Of a DNA stretch of 64,000 bases, positions 53,135-64,000 are shown piece by piece; positions within the stretch are counted from its first letter, which is position 1, and every line of letters begins with the position of its first letter. The notes under the pieces are model-generated. The model did no database searches. It was not told the DNA's origin and worked only from the letters and a program-made list of their open reading frames with translations. Both the position numbers and the translations under genes were made by a program. The stretch is from Gigaspora rosea (lineage: Eukaryota; Glomeromycota; Glomeromycetes; Diversisporales; Gigasporaceae): contig QKWP01000075.1 of the NCBI GenBank assembly GCA_003550325.1, forward strand, positions 169,309 to 233,308, given 5' to 3'.

Positions 53135-55086
53135 ATGTTTTATTTATCTTCTAATCTATTTGAAAATTTTAGTAATTGGTGGTCTGGTTATATCCCAAAG
53201 CGAATTATAACTATATTTCTTTGCATTTCTGCTCTTATTGTCTGTTATGCTGGTATATTTCAATGACAAATTTTTGTTTATAATGATTTGTAAAACTTAT
53301 TCATTAATTAATTAATTAATTTTTTTTCATGAAAGACCGTTCAAATATGGCAATAGCCATAGTTTATATGACTAAGGAATTCAATTGGAATCATACTATA
53401 CAAGGCTATGTATCGTCAGCATTCTTTTTTGGATATTTTACAACTCAAATTATAGGAGGTGCGCTTACTGATAAATTTGGTGGTAGAAAAGTATTGAGCA
53501 TAGGCGAGTATTCTAAAAATATACTGCTTAAAAAGAAAAATTAAGTTCATTTATTTTTGGATTACTCATATCTAGCTGCCGCAACTTGGACACTCTTTAC
53601 TTTACTTACTCCAATTTCTGCCAGAATAAACATATACTGTCTTATATTGTGCAGGATTTGTTTAGGAGTTGGTGAAGGTGCAACTTATCCGTGCGTTAGT
53701 TCTTTAATCTCAAAATGGTTTCCACCTGAGGAACAGTCTAGGGCTATTTCAGCAGTATCTGTTTCTCATTTTATCGGTATGGTAATCACCATGCCAATTT
53801 CAAATCTGTTAGGTTCAAGTCAGTTTGGCTGGCCAAGTATTTTTTGGGTATCTGCAATTGTTGGTTCTATTTGGTCCATTATTTGGTATTTTTATGGGAG
53901 AAGTGATCCTAAAGAATATCCAGGAATCAGCAAGGAAGAATTAGAATGGATTTTTAAAAATAAATCGACTGCTTGTTCTGAAGATAACTTCGGAAACTAT
54001 CAGTCAGGATCTAGGGAATATATTATGATTATTGACGATGATCATAGAGTTCCTAAAAGCGAAAATGATATGATTATTGACGATGATCATAGAGTTCCTA
54101 AAAGCGAAAATAATATGATTATTGACGATGATCATAGAGTTCCTAAAAGCGAAAATGATATGCTACTACCAAAGAATCAAATATCATCAAGACCACATTA
54201 TGTACATAAAATTCCTTGGAAATTATTATTTTCTCATCGTGAAGTGTGGGCAATTTTGCTCTGTGATTTATTTTGTTCTTGGGGATATTTTATTCTGCTT
54301 AATTGGTTACCAATATTTTATTATGAATACTTTCATGTAGACATTCATTTAATCGGAATTTACACTGGTAAGAAATCTTTACATTATCTTAAATATATTA
54401 ATACTGTATTATTCTATGTTTATTTTTATATTTATAAATTTCATAATTTAACTTTTTAGCATTACCTTACTTATCGTACACCATAATGGGATCTATAGTT
54501 GGTTATATCTGTGATTATGCAATTCATCAATTAAAATTTCATGTTCTAACTGTGCGAAGGTCGGCTATTATAATTGCATCCCTTGGAATATCTACACATC
54601 TTTTATTGGCAAGCGACAAAATTTACAAATTTTGGTTTATTTATTTATTTATTCATTAATTTATTTATTTATTTTTGATTCGCATATATAATTTACAGGC
54701 AACATATTTGGCAAAAACTTCACTTGAAGGATTATTGATGATGACGATTGGATTTGCATTATATTCATTCAAAGTCTCGAGTTATTTGGTGTCTCATGTA
54801 ACTATTTATTTATTTATTTGCATATTCATTCATTCATTAATTTAATACAAAATTAAACTCTTGTCGATTATAGTTGGATATTGCACCAAAATATGCGGGC
54901 GTAATATGTGGCATAAGAAATACTTTTGGGATGGTCCCAGCTTTTTTTGGTATAGCGTTAACAGGCCGGATATTAGAAGTTACTGCTAATGATTGGGGTA
55001 TTATTTGGTGTATATGTTCTCTATTTTATATGATTGGAACAGCAATTTATTTGGCTTGGGCTGGTGGAGAGGTAATAATTGATTAA
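53135..55086 (+). CDS. SLC17/PHT4-like major facilitator transporter (512 aa, six exons)
   Basis: Exons: 53135-53252, 53336-53503, 53576-54367, 54460-54608, 54699-54797, 54874-55086; all phases agree and the reading frame totals 513 codons. Introns 2 (53504-53575) and 4 (54609-54698) start with GC (GCGAGT, GCAAGC), the others with GT; all end in AG. The product has the anion:cation symporter signatures: P-K-R..L-C..D-R-S-N-M-A-I-A-I near residue 20-50, G-A-L-T-D-K-F-G-G-R-K at 81-91, a G-E-G-A-T-Y-P..W-F-P-P-E-E motif, and D-I-A-P-K-Y-A-G in the last exon. Twelve membrane segments are expected. Relatives carry phosphate or organic anions across plasma or organelle membranes; the substrate is unknown. 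The central loop holds a 15-residue unit repeated three times. The ATG is chosen because no other in-frame ATG lies between the upstream MITE and the conserved region. Confidence 0.88.
54025..54159 (+). repeat. Three in-frame 45-bp repeats in the transporter loop
   Basis: Each unit encodes M-I-I-D-D-D-H-R-V-P-K-S-E-N-(D/N). The units are virtually identical at DNA level, pointing to recent expansion or homogenisation. They lie in the cytoplasmic loop between the two six-helix halves. Confidence 0.95.
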
Positions 55087-55159
55087 AGCGACGGAAATAG
55101 GATGATTTAAATTTTTGGTTTGTAATATTTGCGTATGTCTATAGCTTTAATTTATTGCA

Positions 55160-55275
55160 CCGTATAAGCGCGAAGTAACGCGCAGGGGTGTAATTTCGAA
55201 TTTCTGCCTAAAGTAAGCCTAATTCGGGCCAAAATGCGAAATAACGCCCCGGCGCGTTATTTCGCGCTTATACGG
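55160..55275. mobile_element. GC-rich foldback mini-element (116 bp)
   Basis: 24-bp ends (CCGTATAAGCGCGAAGTAAC and, inverted, CCGTATAAGCGCGAAATAAC) differ at one base. It starts 74 bp after the transporter stop codon, so it may lie in the 3' UTR and form a hairpin in the transcript. Its CpG content is far above the surroundings. No clear target duplication. Confidence 0.8.
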
Positions 55276-57467
55276 GTAAATGGTTTAACATATTTACAAT
55301 ATTCAGCTTATTATTTAGTCCAGTCCAATCCTTTTTTATTTTTTTATAGTATAAAGTTAACTTTTGATTTGTATACTGCAATCTTGTGGTTATTATCAGA
55401 ATACAGTATTGTTCAGAAAATTAATTTCTGCTCGCGCCAACGTTGGTTCTGAAGTACGATAATAAATGCCAAGCATTGTAGCAATAAAGAAATACATAAC
55501 TTTACTTATTTCAGTATTTGAACCCATCCAAATCCTAAAAAAGAGAATAATCAATAAGATAGCATGTAGTTATTATGGAAATCTAGAGTTTGGCAATTGA
55601 CGAAAGGTAAATTTCGGTTTCGACTTTACACAAAAAAATTTAAACTCAGATGGAACGGATGCGACTGAAAAATTTATGAAACATAACGAAATAAGTAGTA
55701 AATAAAGTGAAAGGTACAAAAGGACTAAATCAATATTTTCAAAATTATTTATCTACTTGTAAATAAGTTCCTTTCTATATTCTCTATATACCGAACTGAG
55801 ATTTTAATTCGTAATATAGTGAGTTTGTATAATGAAAATTTTTTGTACATTAAGCAGAGCATTATATTTAAATATATCATGTTCTTAAATCTTTCGTCAG
55901 CGGGATTCGAACTCATGGAAATGCCACTTGGGCGGTTGATTATTGATCTTGCAAAATATTATCGTATTGATGTATGTTTTGCACGATTATTCTTCTTAAA
56001 TATTTTTTTTGAAGTATTTATATCTTTAAATATTAAATATACATTATAAGTATACATTATTAAGTATACATTATTAAATAAATCTCTTATTAAATTTTTT
56101 TTTAATAAAAATATTTTCATTATAAAAAAAAAAATCTGGGTTGGCGGGTCATTTAAAATTATTTATGATATGTAAACCAGAAAATTTACTTTGCTTGGCC
56201 TAACTTTGATGAAATTTTTTTTTATTTCCAAAAACGTGATCACAAAGAAGCTGCACTAAAATTATTTTTACAAGAACTTTTATTGAAGATATCTCTAAAA
56301 GTTCTTAACCAAATTCGATGAAAATTTTTTATTTTAATTATACAAATTCATAGACTTTAAATAAAAAAATTTTTATTAAACTTGGTCAAGAACTCATAGA
56401 GATAATATTAATAAAAGTTTTTAAAATTTAAGTAATAAATTCTTACTGTTACACAAAATTCATGATACAATTAGTGTTATTATGGTATAAATAGCAGTAC
56501 TCTAATTTTATATATAAAATTAGATAAGTCAACTCATTTGATTTATAAGTAATTGCATTCAGTTGGACATGTCTCTTGACAAATAGATATTAAAGTTTAA
56601 ATAATATCTATATTGCACCAAACTGGTAATGGATAAACCAATAAATTATATTATCTAAGATTTTTTTATAATTCAAGAACAACCAAATTGTTATTTATTT
56701 CAACTAACTAACAATTAAATATTTATAAGCTTAATTATTTTAAACTGCTATATTAATAAAAAATAAATTTTTATTATTTTATATATTTATATAGAGAATA
56801 TATTTTTCAAACTTAATGTTTTTAAAAAAAATTTAATAGAGAACATCTTAATTTTGTAAATGTTCTAGATTAAAAGTGATATTCTTATAAGAATATAAGA
56901 ATATAAGATTTCCAACACTGAACATAATATATGTATATTTAATATTTTATATATTAAATATTTTGAATCAATATTTATTAAAAAACTAACTATCAAGATT
57001 AAGTTTTAATTGGTCCTTTATATTATCTTTAATTGAAATTATACTACTATAATAAATAAGTAAATAACTTGTATTATTTTTTTTAATTTCAAATTGCCTG
57101 TTTTGTGGAATATGATTTATTCAGTTTACTTATTGAAAATTATACTTGAATAAGAATACAACTAGCTACATATAACTTTTGGTATCTAATTTAAGTAGCC
57201 CACCCAAAAATTTCACATTGGCTACTATATCTGCAATTTAACTATAGAATCTTAACTGATCTAAATAGTTGTATTATTATAAAAGCATTAATTCATGATC
57301 TGTATACCAAACAGAAGCTGTATATATTACTACTTATATAGTAAAATTGGTAAAAATCAATTATTGTTTATCAAATTTCTAGAATCTGGCACTGTCAGAA
57401 CAATACCGAATTTTTTTATTAAGCTAACCTTTTCTTTTTTGGTTTGTATTATTTACTAACAATCACT
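55276..57467. other. Intergenic, no gene
   Basis: A 76-codon frame at 55819-56049 is AT-driven. 56270-56425 is a palindrome (ACAAGAACTTTTATTGAAGA with inverse AATAAAAGTTTTT-type arm) of the same decayed foldback type as 740-900. The rest shows nothing. Confidence 0.5.
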
Positions 57468-57724
57468 TTACTGATATAACATTTTACTGACAAATACTTA
57501 CCAACAAGTTCATTTTACTGACAGTTTGTTTTACTGAAGCTTATTTTACTGACAAGTTTATTTTTAAACAGCACATTAAATTTAACTCTAATTCTATTTA
57601 ATTTTACTCTGATCCTAACAACAATGACCAGAATTACTTTGTTGATAAAATGAGCTTCAGTGAAATAAACTGCATTAAATGAACTTGTAAATGAATAATT
57701 GTTAGTTAAATGTTATATCGGTAA
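57468..57724. mobile_element. Foldback element (257 bp)
   Basis: Arms of ~75 bp: TTACTGATATAACATTTTAC and, inverted, TTACCGATATAACATTTAAC, continuing through AAGTTCATTTTA and ACTGAAGCT. The left arm repeats TTTTACTGAC four or five times. No ORF, no clear target duplication. Confidence 0.8.
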
Positions 57725-58108
57725 TGGAGCTTCCAGAAATTACCTAATTTTTGTTTACTATGAGCCTACCCCACCCACCTACACCTGATACCCCAATTAG
57801 CCAATCAGATTTTATGATTATTAAAAAGTTAAATATAACATTTAATTGCAGATCCGTATATCAAATATAGATTTTTATAGGCGCATGATCTATAATTAAA
57901 AATAATATAGGCGTATATATTATTATAAGAGAAGCGATTTTATTGTTATAAATTATATAGTTTTTATACTCGTTATATATAGACCAAATCTCAGCTGTGC
58001 TGCCCATATTTATAAACTTTTATTATTTTGCGATTTTAAAAAGTTTTATAAAAAGGAAAGGAAGATTTCATAATAATATGCTCGTTAATTTCTATGTTTA
58101 GTTATATT
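57725..58108. other. 3' flank of the 58-63 kb gene
   Basis: No feature found. Confidence 0.5.
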
Positions 58109-61100
58109 CTAACTCCCAAATAATTTTTGATGTTTACTACTTTCATTAACTCTTACAATATGATTGTTGTTTCCTGACAGTGCTCTTTCCGATGCCTCTT
58201 TCTTGAAATTTGCACTATATCTTCCTATCCATCCTTTGATGGTTTTTACTGTCAGTATATCCTCAAAGTCAATTTCTCCATTTGCAGCCAATTCTTCTAG
58301 ACCGGCACGCATATCTTCAGGTGAGTAAAGGTCTTCAGCTCTCAAGTTTCCCGTTAAAAAAAAGCCTTGCAAATATTGTACTACTCTTTTTTTCATGCGC
58401 TTTCCCGCACCTTTATTACCAAGCTTCATATTCTCTTTTAGAGCCCACCCCGCAACAAAGGGGAATTCTTGATCAACGCTATGGAACCAATTTTTTAGTA
58501 TGTATGTGAAAATTAATACCGTCAGAAAAGTTGGGATATAATCTTACCTCACGTCTTTCAGATGATTATATACAGTATATAAGTGGATGGGTGAAGAATG
58601 AGAGCGAATTAATACAGCTTTGTGATAGTTTTCATCATGTTTATTATTACCTGACGCTTCATCTGATTTATCACTACTAACTAAAATTCCATCAATTTAT
58701 AGAATGGGGTTAGTGTAAAACTATGTGTCATGAGTTCCCATATTTGGCCAAGTCAACACCATATACAGTCAGACCTCTCTAAATGCAATGCGACGGGACC
58801 ATATGTAAAATTTAGACAAACGCGCATTTAGAGGGGTATTGCATTTAGGGAGGTAAAAATCTATAGCCGTAATATTAGTTGGGCCCAAGAGAAGACATGC
58901 ATTTAGGGTGGATTTTCATAGGACGTGCACTTAGGGGAGTTGCATTTAGGGAGGTCTGACTGTATAACGAATCTTCATGATTGTCATGTAACAGTAACAA
59001 TCGTGAAGGTTCTTTTTTTTTTTTAGCTGATTAATAGATGTTTCCCTGTTTGATAGTGCAATGGTAATGGGTTGTGTAAGACTGCTATTTTAAGTCACAG
59101 GTTCTTGGTAGCTTGGTCGGGCATATTTCTATTCAAGTGCCGCAAAGGAAAAACCTATAATTCATCTAATAAGAATTTCTCTTTGCAGCACTCATTTGAC
59201 ATCCTCATCCTAAGATTGGCTAGCCATATTTATTGTACTTTGTTGAGTCGACTAGTCAATTGTAGTCAATTAGATGTTCACATTACCTGATGTTCTCTTG
59301 TTATCCGTGCCTGTATAATAGAATAAAAATTTTATTTTATTTTATTTATCTTTTGTTTTATTTTATTTTATTTTATTTTTTGATATTCAACAATACTTTA
59401 CTTGCTGTTATGGGAAACGGCATTATCCATGTAGTTTTTGGTTTAGATGGCTCAGAAAATGTAGGAGATGGTTTGTTATAAAATGTAGCAACCTGTTCAG
59501 GCCGGAATTCAGTCCACGCACCTACATGAGGAAGAGAACGAGCACGAACATATCCTGCGAATTGGCCTGTTACAGGCCAGGACCACTCAAACCATCTTGA
59601 AATACCAGGTATGGTCTTGAATTTTTTTTTGCTAATGCAGACTTCTGATTAATGACTAACCCTATTATATTAATTGGAAATGAAGATGTTAGAAGTATAA
59701 AGTTTGTATTTAAGTTTACTTGGAGGGTTCCGAATTTATTTCTATATTGTCTTGGTCCACTGATAATTCTGATGCTTCTGTTGTTTTACCGCGATTTGGT
59801 TCTATATGTGATACTGATGTTCCACTCAAATTTTGAAGTGCTTTTTCAATGTCTGCTCCATCAGTAAGGTCACATCCGACTCTGATATATCTTTTGATTG
59901 CATGTGCAACCTCAAGTATCATTAACATCGAATTTATTAGTAGAACATAAATAAATCGAAATATAATATCAAATCCACTTACTGCTGCGTGGTGCGAGTC
60001 AACGGTGGTTTTTGCTTCTCCTGGCTCAAGGAAGATCCACCCACGTACTTCTATATTATACCAGCTATACCAATGACTAATAATCATCATTAGCTCCGAG
60101 TTATGATAGTGCCCTCCATTATCTGAAATTATTTTGATCCATTGTGGTTTGGGGTCCATTGTCATAAATACTGCTTCAAAACACGATGCCGTGAACCAAG
60201 CATCTTGTTTGGTATCGGAACTCCAATGATCGTAGGCCTGAGTATCCAAATTATTATTTTCATCTTTTTGAAACACTAAAGTTGTGTGGAGTGTCCATCC
60301 TCGCTTTCCAAAAAACTGACTTTTTGTTTCTCTTGCTGTTGCAGGCAAAATTCGCATTTTATAATCAACTACGATAATGGCCCCATGGTTATCTAACTCA
60401 CGCAATGTCGAATTAAATTGAGCATTCAAATATGCTTTACGGGTTTGATGTGCCAAATAACATGTTAATTGCTCTTGACATTCTGTAAGTTTGGCATGGT
60501 AAGTAATATCAAGCTTATTCATAAGATTTTCAAATACATTGAATAATCTATCACACTCCTGACACCGTGAAAAATGCTGATATTTACATTCACCAAAAGC
60601 AAACAACAAACAATGATTGATGCAATTTGTATGATTAGTTGTACCATTTTCATTTACTACTAATTCGTTTTCATAATTGCGTTTTAGATGACGGCGCAAT
60701 AATTCAATTTCATGAATCAAATGGTCCTACAAAAAGTTATATATATTGAAAGTCATAAAAAAATTTTTTTATATCACTAACAAAATCAAAAAAAATTTAT
60801 CACATTGAATAGCCGATTGAAGAGAGAATACAATGGTGGTTGAAATATACTATTCAATATGTTAGATTTTTTTAATTTTGACTAGTACTGTATTTAACTA
60901 ACCCGAGAGATTTTATTGAAGATTTCACTAATTATGTTAATTAAAGTTTCAAACGGTTGGTATCCATAGTCATTACATGTTACGCATAATCCACCCAAGT
61001 CTTCTCGATATTGAAAACGACTATCCTCCAAGCGAGCCATAAAAGAAGTGCGTTTCATTCCATCTGGATATATAGCAGAAAACTTTTCCCAAAGTGTACT

Positions 61101-63383
61101 TTTTTGATCTTTTAAATAGAGAACTGGTAACTGTGTTTTTACATCAACTTTGTAAGAACTCATATTTACATTGTCTTTGTCATTAAAAAATAATTCGAAT
61201 TGTTTTTCTTTAACATCTAACATTTTTGAACGAGTAATTACAGGTTTTTCTAATGCAATACACCCTGGTCCATTGATACGAGAAAATTTTCGTGCCGCAT
61301 TAATAGTATTGGGAGATATCTAAGTCATGTTTAATTTAATATTATTATATTTGTATATTTGATAATTATATAAATTTTCTTACTTCTAATTTATCCATTA
61401 TTTCTTGATAAGTGAATTTTTCCGCGATTATTGATAGTATACGAACTTTACCATCTATTCCCCTAAAATTTGAATAATAACTATTACGAAAGCAGTCCCA
61501 GAATGTTTCAGCAATTGATGATGTTTGTGAAGATATATTTAAAAACCCATTCACATATAGGTTTTTAAGTGTATCACGGTCATTTTCAGGGTTAGGTGCG
61601 TTTGTCCAAAATTCAACCTATATTATATAGATTGATTTTTTTAGCTTACTAATTTTTTGATTTTTTTTAAATGCTAGAATTTTATGCAACATTAATAATA
61701 GTTATTTATGAAGGTATGTAATCAAAAATTGATGGAATGGCAAAAACGGGGCAATTTATTTTTATTGAAGGGTTAAAGAAATAGTAAGTCAATTTTTAAA
61801 CTCGGAACAAATAGGTTATTTGAATCTGTAGAATAGCAAAGTAGTAGAAAAACTTGTAATTATCATAGAGTCTTTATGATTATTACATGTAATAACCTAT
61901 TTGACTAACAAGTTTTTTGGTCTTTATTTTATAACTTATCAGTTTTTTTTTTTTTTTTTATACCTATTATAGTCAACTCTCTTTATACCAAACCTTTCTA
62001 TAACGAATTCTGGATGTAATGAACTAAAAATTTTTGAATTTCATAATAGTTCGGTATAAAAAAAGTTATGGTTTCTTAAGAAAACAGTAATTTTATATCG
62101 CGAACTTTAACAGCCAGAACCAACAGTTCGTTATAGAAAGAATTGACTGTACTATGGCCTAAATTAAACCTTTAATATTATCTAACTATCAATTTGAGAT
62201 TATTACTTCACAAGCAACTATTATATAAATGATGCCAAAGGAAAATAGGACTTTGATCATATAAATTTTATATAATCGGTCATATTTTCTCTTGATATCA
62301 TTCATATTGTATGAAATTTTTTTTTTGATTTATAATTACTTTAGAAATTTCTTTATTATAGGGAGTAACATTTGTACATCCTGTTGCATTAAAAATTGCA
62401 CGCCATGCCCTCAGTTCACGATCTCGAAATTCATGATTTGGACCATATATTTTGCTGAGATGAGTATATAATTCTATTATATTGCTTTGCTGTTGTTTCC
62501 AACCCTGAAATATTTGATGCCATTCTTTAACAGACTTACTAACTGCTTTTCTTAAATGTAGGTCAAATAAATGCTCCATAATTATTTCATTGTTCCAATC
62601 CGCAACTGTACATTTATTTGGTAATAATGTTTGATTATAGAATTTGGCTTTATACATTTGATCTAATTTTTGCAAAATTATTGGGTGATTTATAGCAAAT
62701 AAAGTATCGCCCGAGAAGGATTTTAGAATTCCAATTTGATTCCAAACAGTATTTAGAGAGCTATCTTTATATTCAGTGATGATTTGACTATCCTGATAAA
62801 TTACAATTGAATATGAATTGTCATTATTAACAGTTTGAAAAAAAACTGACTGCCTTGATTTGTACTTATAAAACAACGATGCTACATAGTTATGACCAAC
62901 AGTATATTGATTTGAACGTGTAATTTTACCAAGAGAACCAACGAAAATTGATAAATTTTCTATTTTTATAATAAAAGGACAAAAAATAACATTTTCTAAT
63001 AATTTTTGAAATGTTTCAGGTTGTTCTAAACCTAAATATGATAGACCCGCAAATTTTGCTTTAGTATTGAAAATAGCTTGGTAAACTGACGTAATTGCTG
63101 TAGAGGAACTTGAAACTACACCACTACTTTGTCCATTTGCTTCACATATATAACCAGGTTGCAAATGACTATGTATATGACGAACTACACAGATAATAAA
63201 AGGTATTTTATTAAGGTGAATCATGATTTCAAGTTCCAAACGTATAGGAATTGGGTAAGGTATTTGTTCTGGATTTTCTTTAGAAATAACCCACCAATCA
63301 CGCAAGTAGGTGCCATAGTGAAGCTCTGGCACTATAGTACCAGTTGCTACAAGTTTGCCAGGAGTTATATGAGTATTTGTCAT
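58109..63383 (-). CDS. FYR-like/HTH/DDE transposase-like chimeric protein (eight exons, ~1120 aa)
   Basis: Exons, 5' to 3': 63383-62340, 61617-61384, 61319-60903, 60726-59983, 59910-59720, 59631-59402, 58680-58548, 58478-58109. All junctions are GT-AG and the phases agree throughout, without an internal stop. Residues ~8-130 and ~145-240 look like two FYR (FYRN+FYRC) modules; the clearest are V-G-S-L-G-K-I at 148-154, F-Y-K-Y-K-S at 171-176, and the FYRC-like F-A-G-L-S-Y-L-G-L and F-S-G-D-T-L-F-A-I. A helix-turn-helix-like stretch spans exons 2-3 (F-T-Y-Q-E-I-M-D-K-L-E|I-S-P-N-T-I). Exon 4 has a Cys/His cluster, then DDE-like acids: D686 (V-V-D-Y-K-M), D767 (I-S-D-N-G-G) and E799 or E802 (L-E-P-G-E-A-K). 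The last exons hold another W-I-G-R-Y helix-turn-helix-like unit. The DDE family is one I associate with large Glomeromycotina expansions; the FYR call is by eye. Either an autonomous transposon's gene or a domesticated one. Confidence 0.78.
58766..58962. mobile_element. Tc1/mariner-type MITE (197 bp) in intron 6 of the chimeric gene
   Basis: TA flanks both sides (58764-58765, 58963-58964). Ends CAGTCAGACCTCTCTAAATG and, inverted, CAGTCAGACCTCCCTAAATG, one difference in 20. It lies in the 721-bp intron 58681-59401. Confidence 0.92.
61970..62149. mobile_element. Tc1/mariner-type MITE, CAGTCAACTC family (180 bp), in intron 1
   Basis: TA at 61968-61969 and 62150-62151. Left end TAGTCAACTCTCTTTATACC, inverted right end CAGTCAATTCTTTCTATAAC. 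Close relative of 37142-37315. It lies in the 722-bp intron 61618-62339. Confidence 0.88.
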
Positions 63384-64000
63384 TTTTAATTCTTAAGGAA
63401 ATAAAGATTACAAATAAAATTATTTTTCTTAATGAATATAGCGCCACAATTTACTATGTACTATCTATTGATCACATGTGGATCATCAAGTAATAGTAAA
63501 TAACTTTTAATTTACTAAACCAAATTTGATGATTCAACTACCAAAATGATCCTCTCAATGAGAGGATTCTAGTGAGCCTAAAATTGTTAAAATCCAATCA
63601 CATAATCCTGTGATCAAAATAGATTTGTGTTACTATAAAAGTTCTATAATTTATTAAATAATTATAACCTATATATAGTAATACAAATTTATTTCAATCT
63701 TAGGATCCTGGGATTGGATTTTAACGATTTTGGGCTTGTTAGAATCCTTTCATTGTAAGAATCACTTTGGTAGTAAGATCATCGAAATCAGCCCAGTAAA
63801 TCAGAAGTTATTACAATTAAAATTTAATATTTAATTGTTAATAACTTCTGATCTACTTGACCGATTTCGATAATTATACTACCAAAATGATCCTCTCAAT
63901 GAGAGGATTCTAACAAGCTCAAAATCGTTAAATCCAATCACAGGATCCTAAGATAGAAATAAATTTGTATTACTATAAATGGGTTTAATTATTTAATAAA
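63384..64000. repeat. Three-arm foldback cluster at the window end
   Basis: Arms of ~135 bp at about 63505-63640 (+), 63690-63810 (-) and 63830-63960 (+). The last two form a palindrome centred near 63822. Each arm carries ATGATCCTCTCAATGAGAGG, itself a hairpin, or its decayed form. No gene; the 5' flank of the chimeric gene is the first ~100 bp. Confidence 0.8.

Noticed and set aside
59652..59867. 71-codon plus-strand frame
   Set aside because: Antisense shadow of exons 5-6 of the chimeric gene.

Overview
The window is AT-rich eukaryotic DNA: sparse genes with 70-90 bp introns, and mobile elements of almost every class inserted into one another. The gene repertoire (a BACK-like/TPR protein, Ty3 elements, a multi-exon DDE-type gene of a kind I associate with arbuscular mycorrhizal fungi) fits an early-diverging fungus, most likely Glomeromycotina (Rhizophagus/Gigaspora-like). 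That assignment is an inference; no rRNA or marker gene is present.

Layout. 1-6.9 kb: no gene; a foldback element, two TA-flanked MITEs and a tRNA-headed SINE with a 17-bp target duplication. 6.9-16.2 kb: a nearly complete minus-strand Ty3/gypsy element (PBS, polypurine tract, gag-protease ORF, an apparent -1 frameshift site, RT-RNase H, integrase, an extra 3' ORF) inside one copy of a tandem duplication whose sister copy keeps the empty site. 16.2-26.2 kb: nested MITEs and long inverted repeats, one exon-like fragment. 26.5-27.5 kb: a single-exon gene with a PD-(D/E)XK-like core. 27.5-39.4 kb: no intact gene; hAT-like and piggyBac-like MITEs, inverted-repeat arrays, one pseudogene fragment, a 71-nt poly-T tract. 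39.4-40.8 kb: a TPR-repeat gene. 41.0-47.0 kb: a second, decayed Ty3/gypsy element on the plus strand with 483-bp LTRs and a perfect 5-bp target duplication. 47-53.1 kb: solo-LTR-like sequence, a possible hAT-like element and a 1.6-kb compound MITE. 53.1-55.1 kb: a six-exon SLC17/PHT4-like transporter, two of whose five introns appear to be GC-AG. 58.1-63.4 kb: an eight-exon minus-strand gene of about 1120 codons with two FYR-like modules, a helix-turn-helix-like stretch, a Cys/His cluster and a DDE-like core; MITEs sit in both of its long introns.

The genes do not form a pathway. The most unusual item is the 58.1-63.4 kb gene, which seems to join a chromatin-type FYR module to a transposase-like core. 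Second is the quality of the insertion record: several nested elements can be compared with an uninserted paralogue in the same window, which fixes their target-site duplications at base level.
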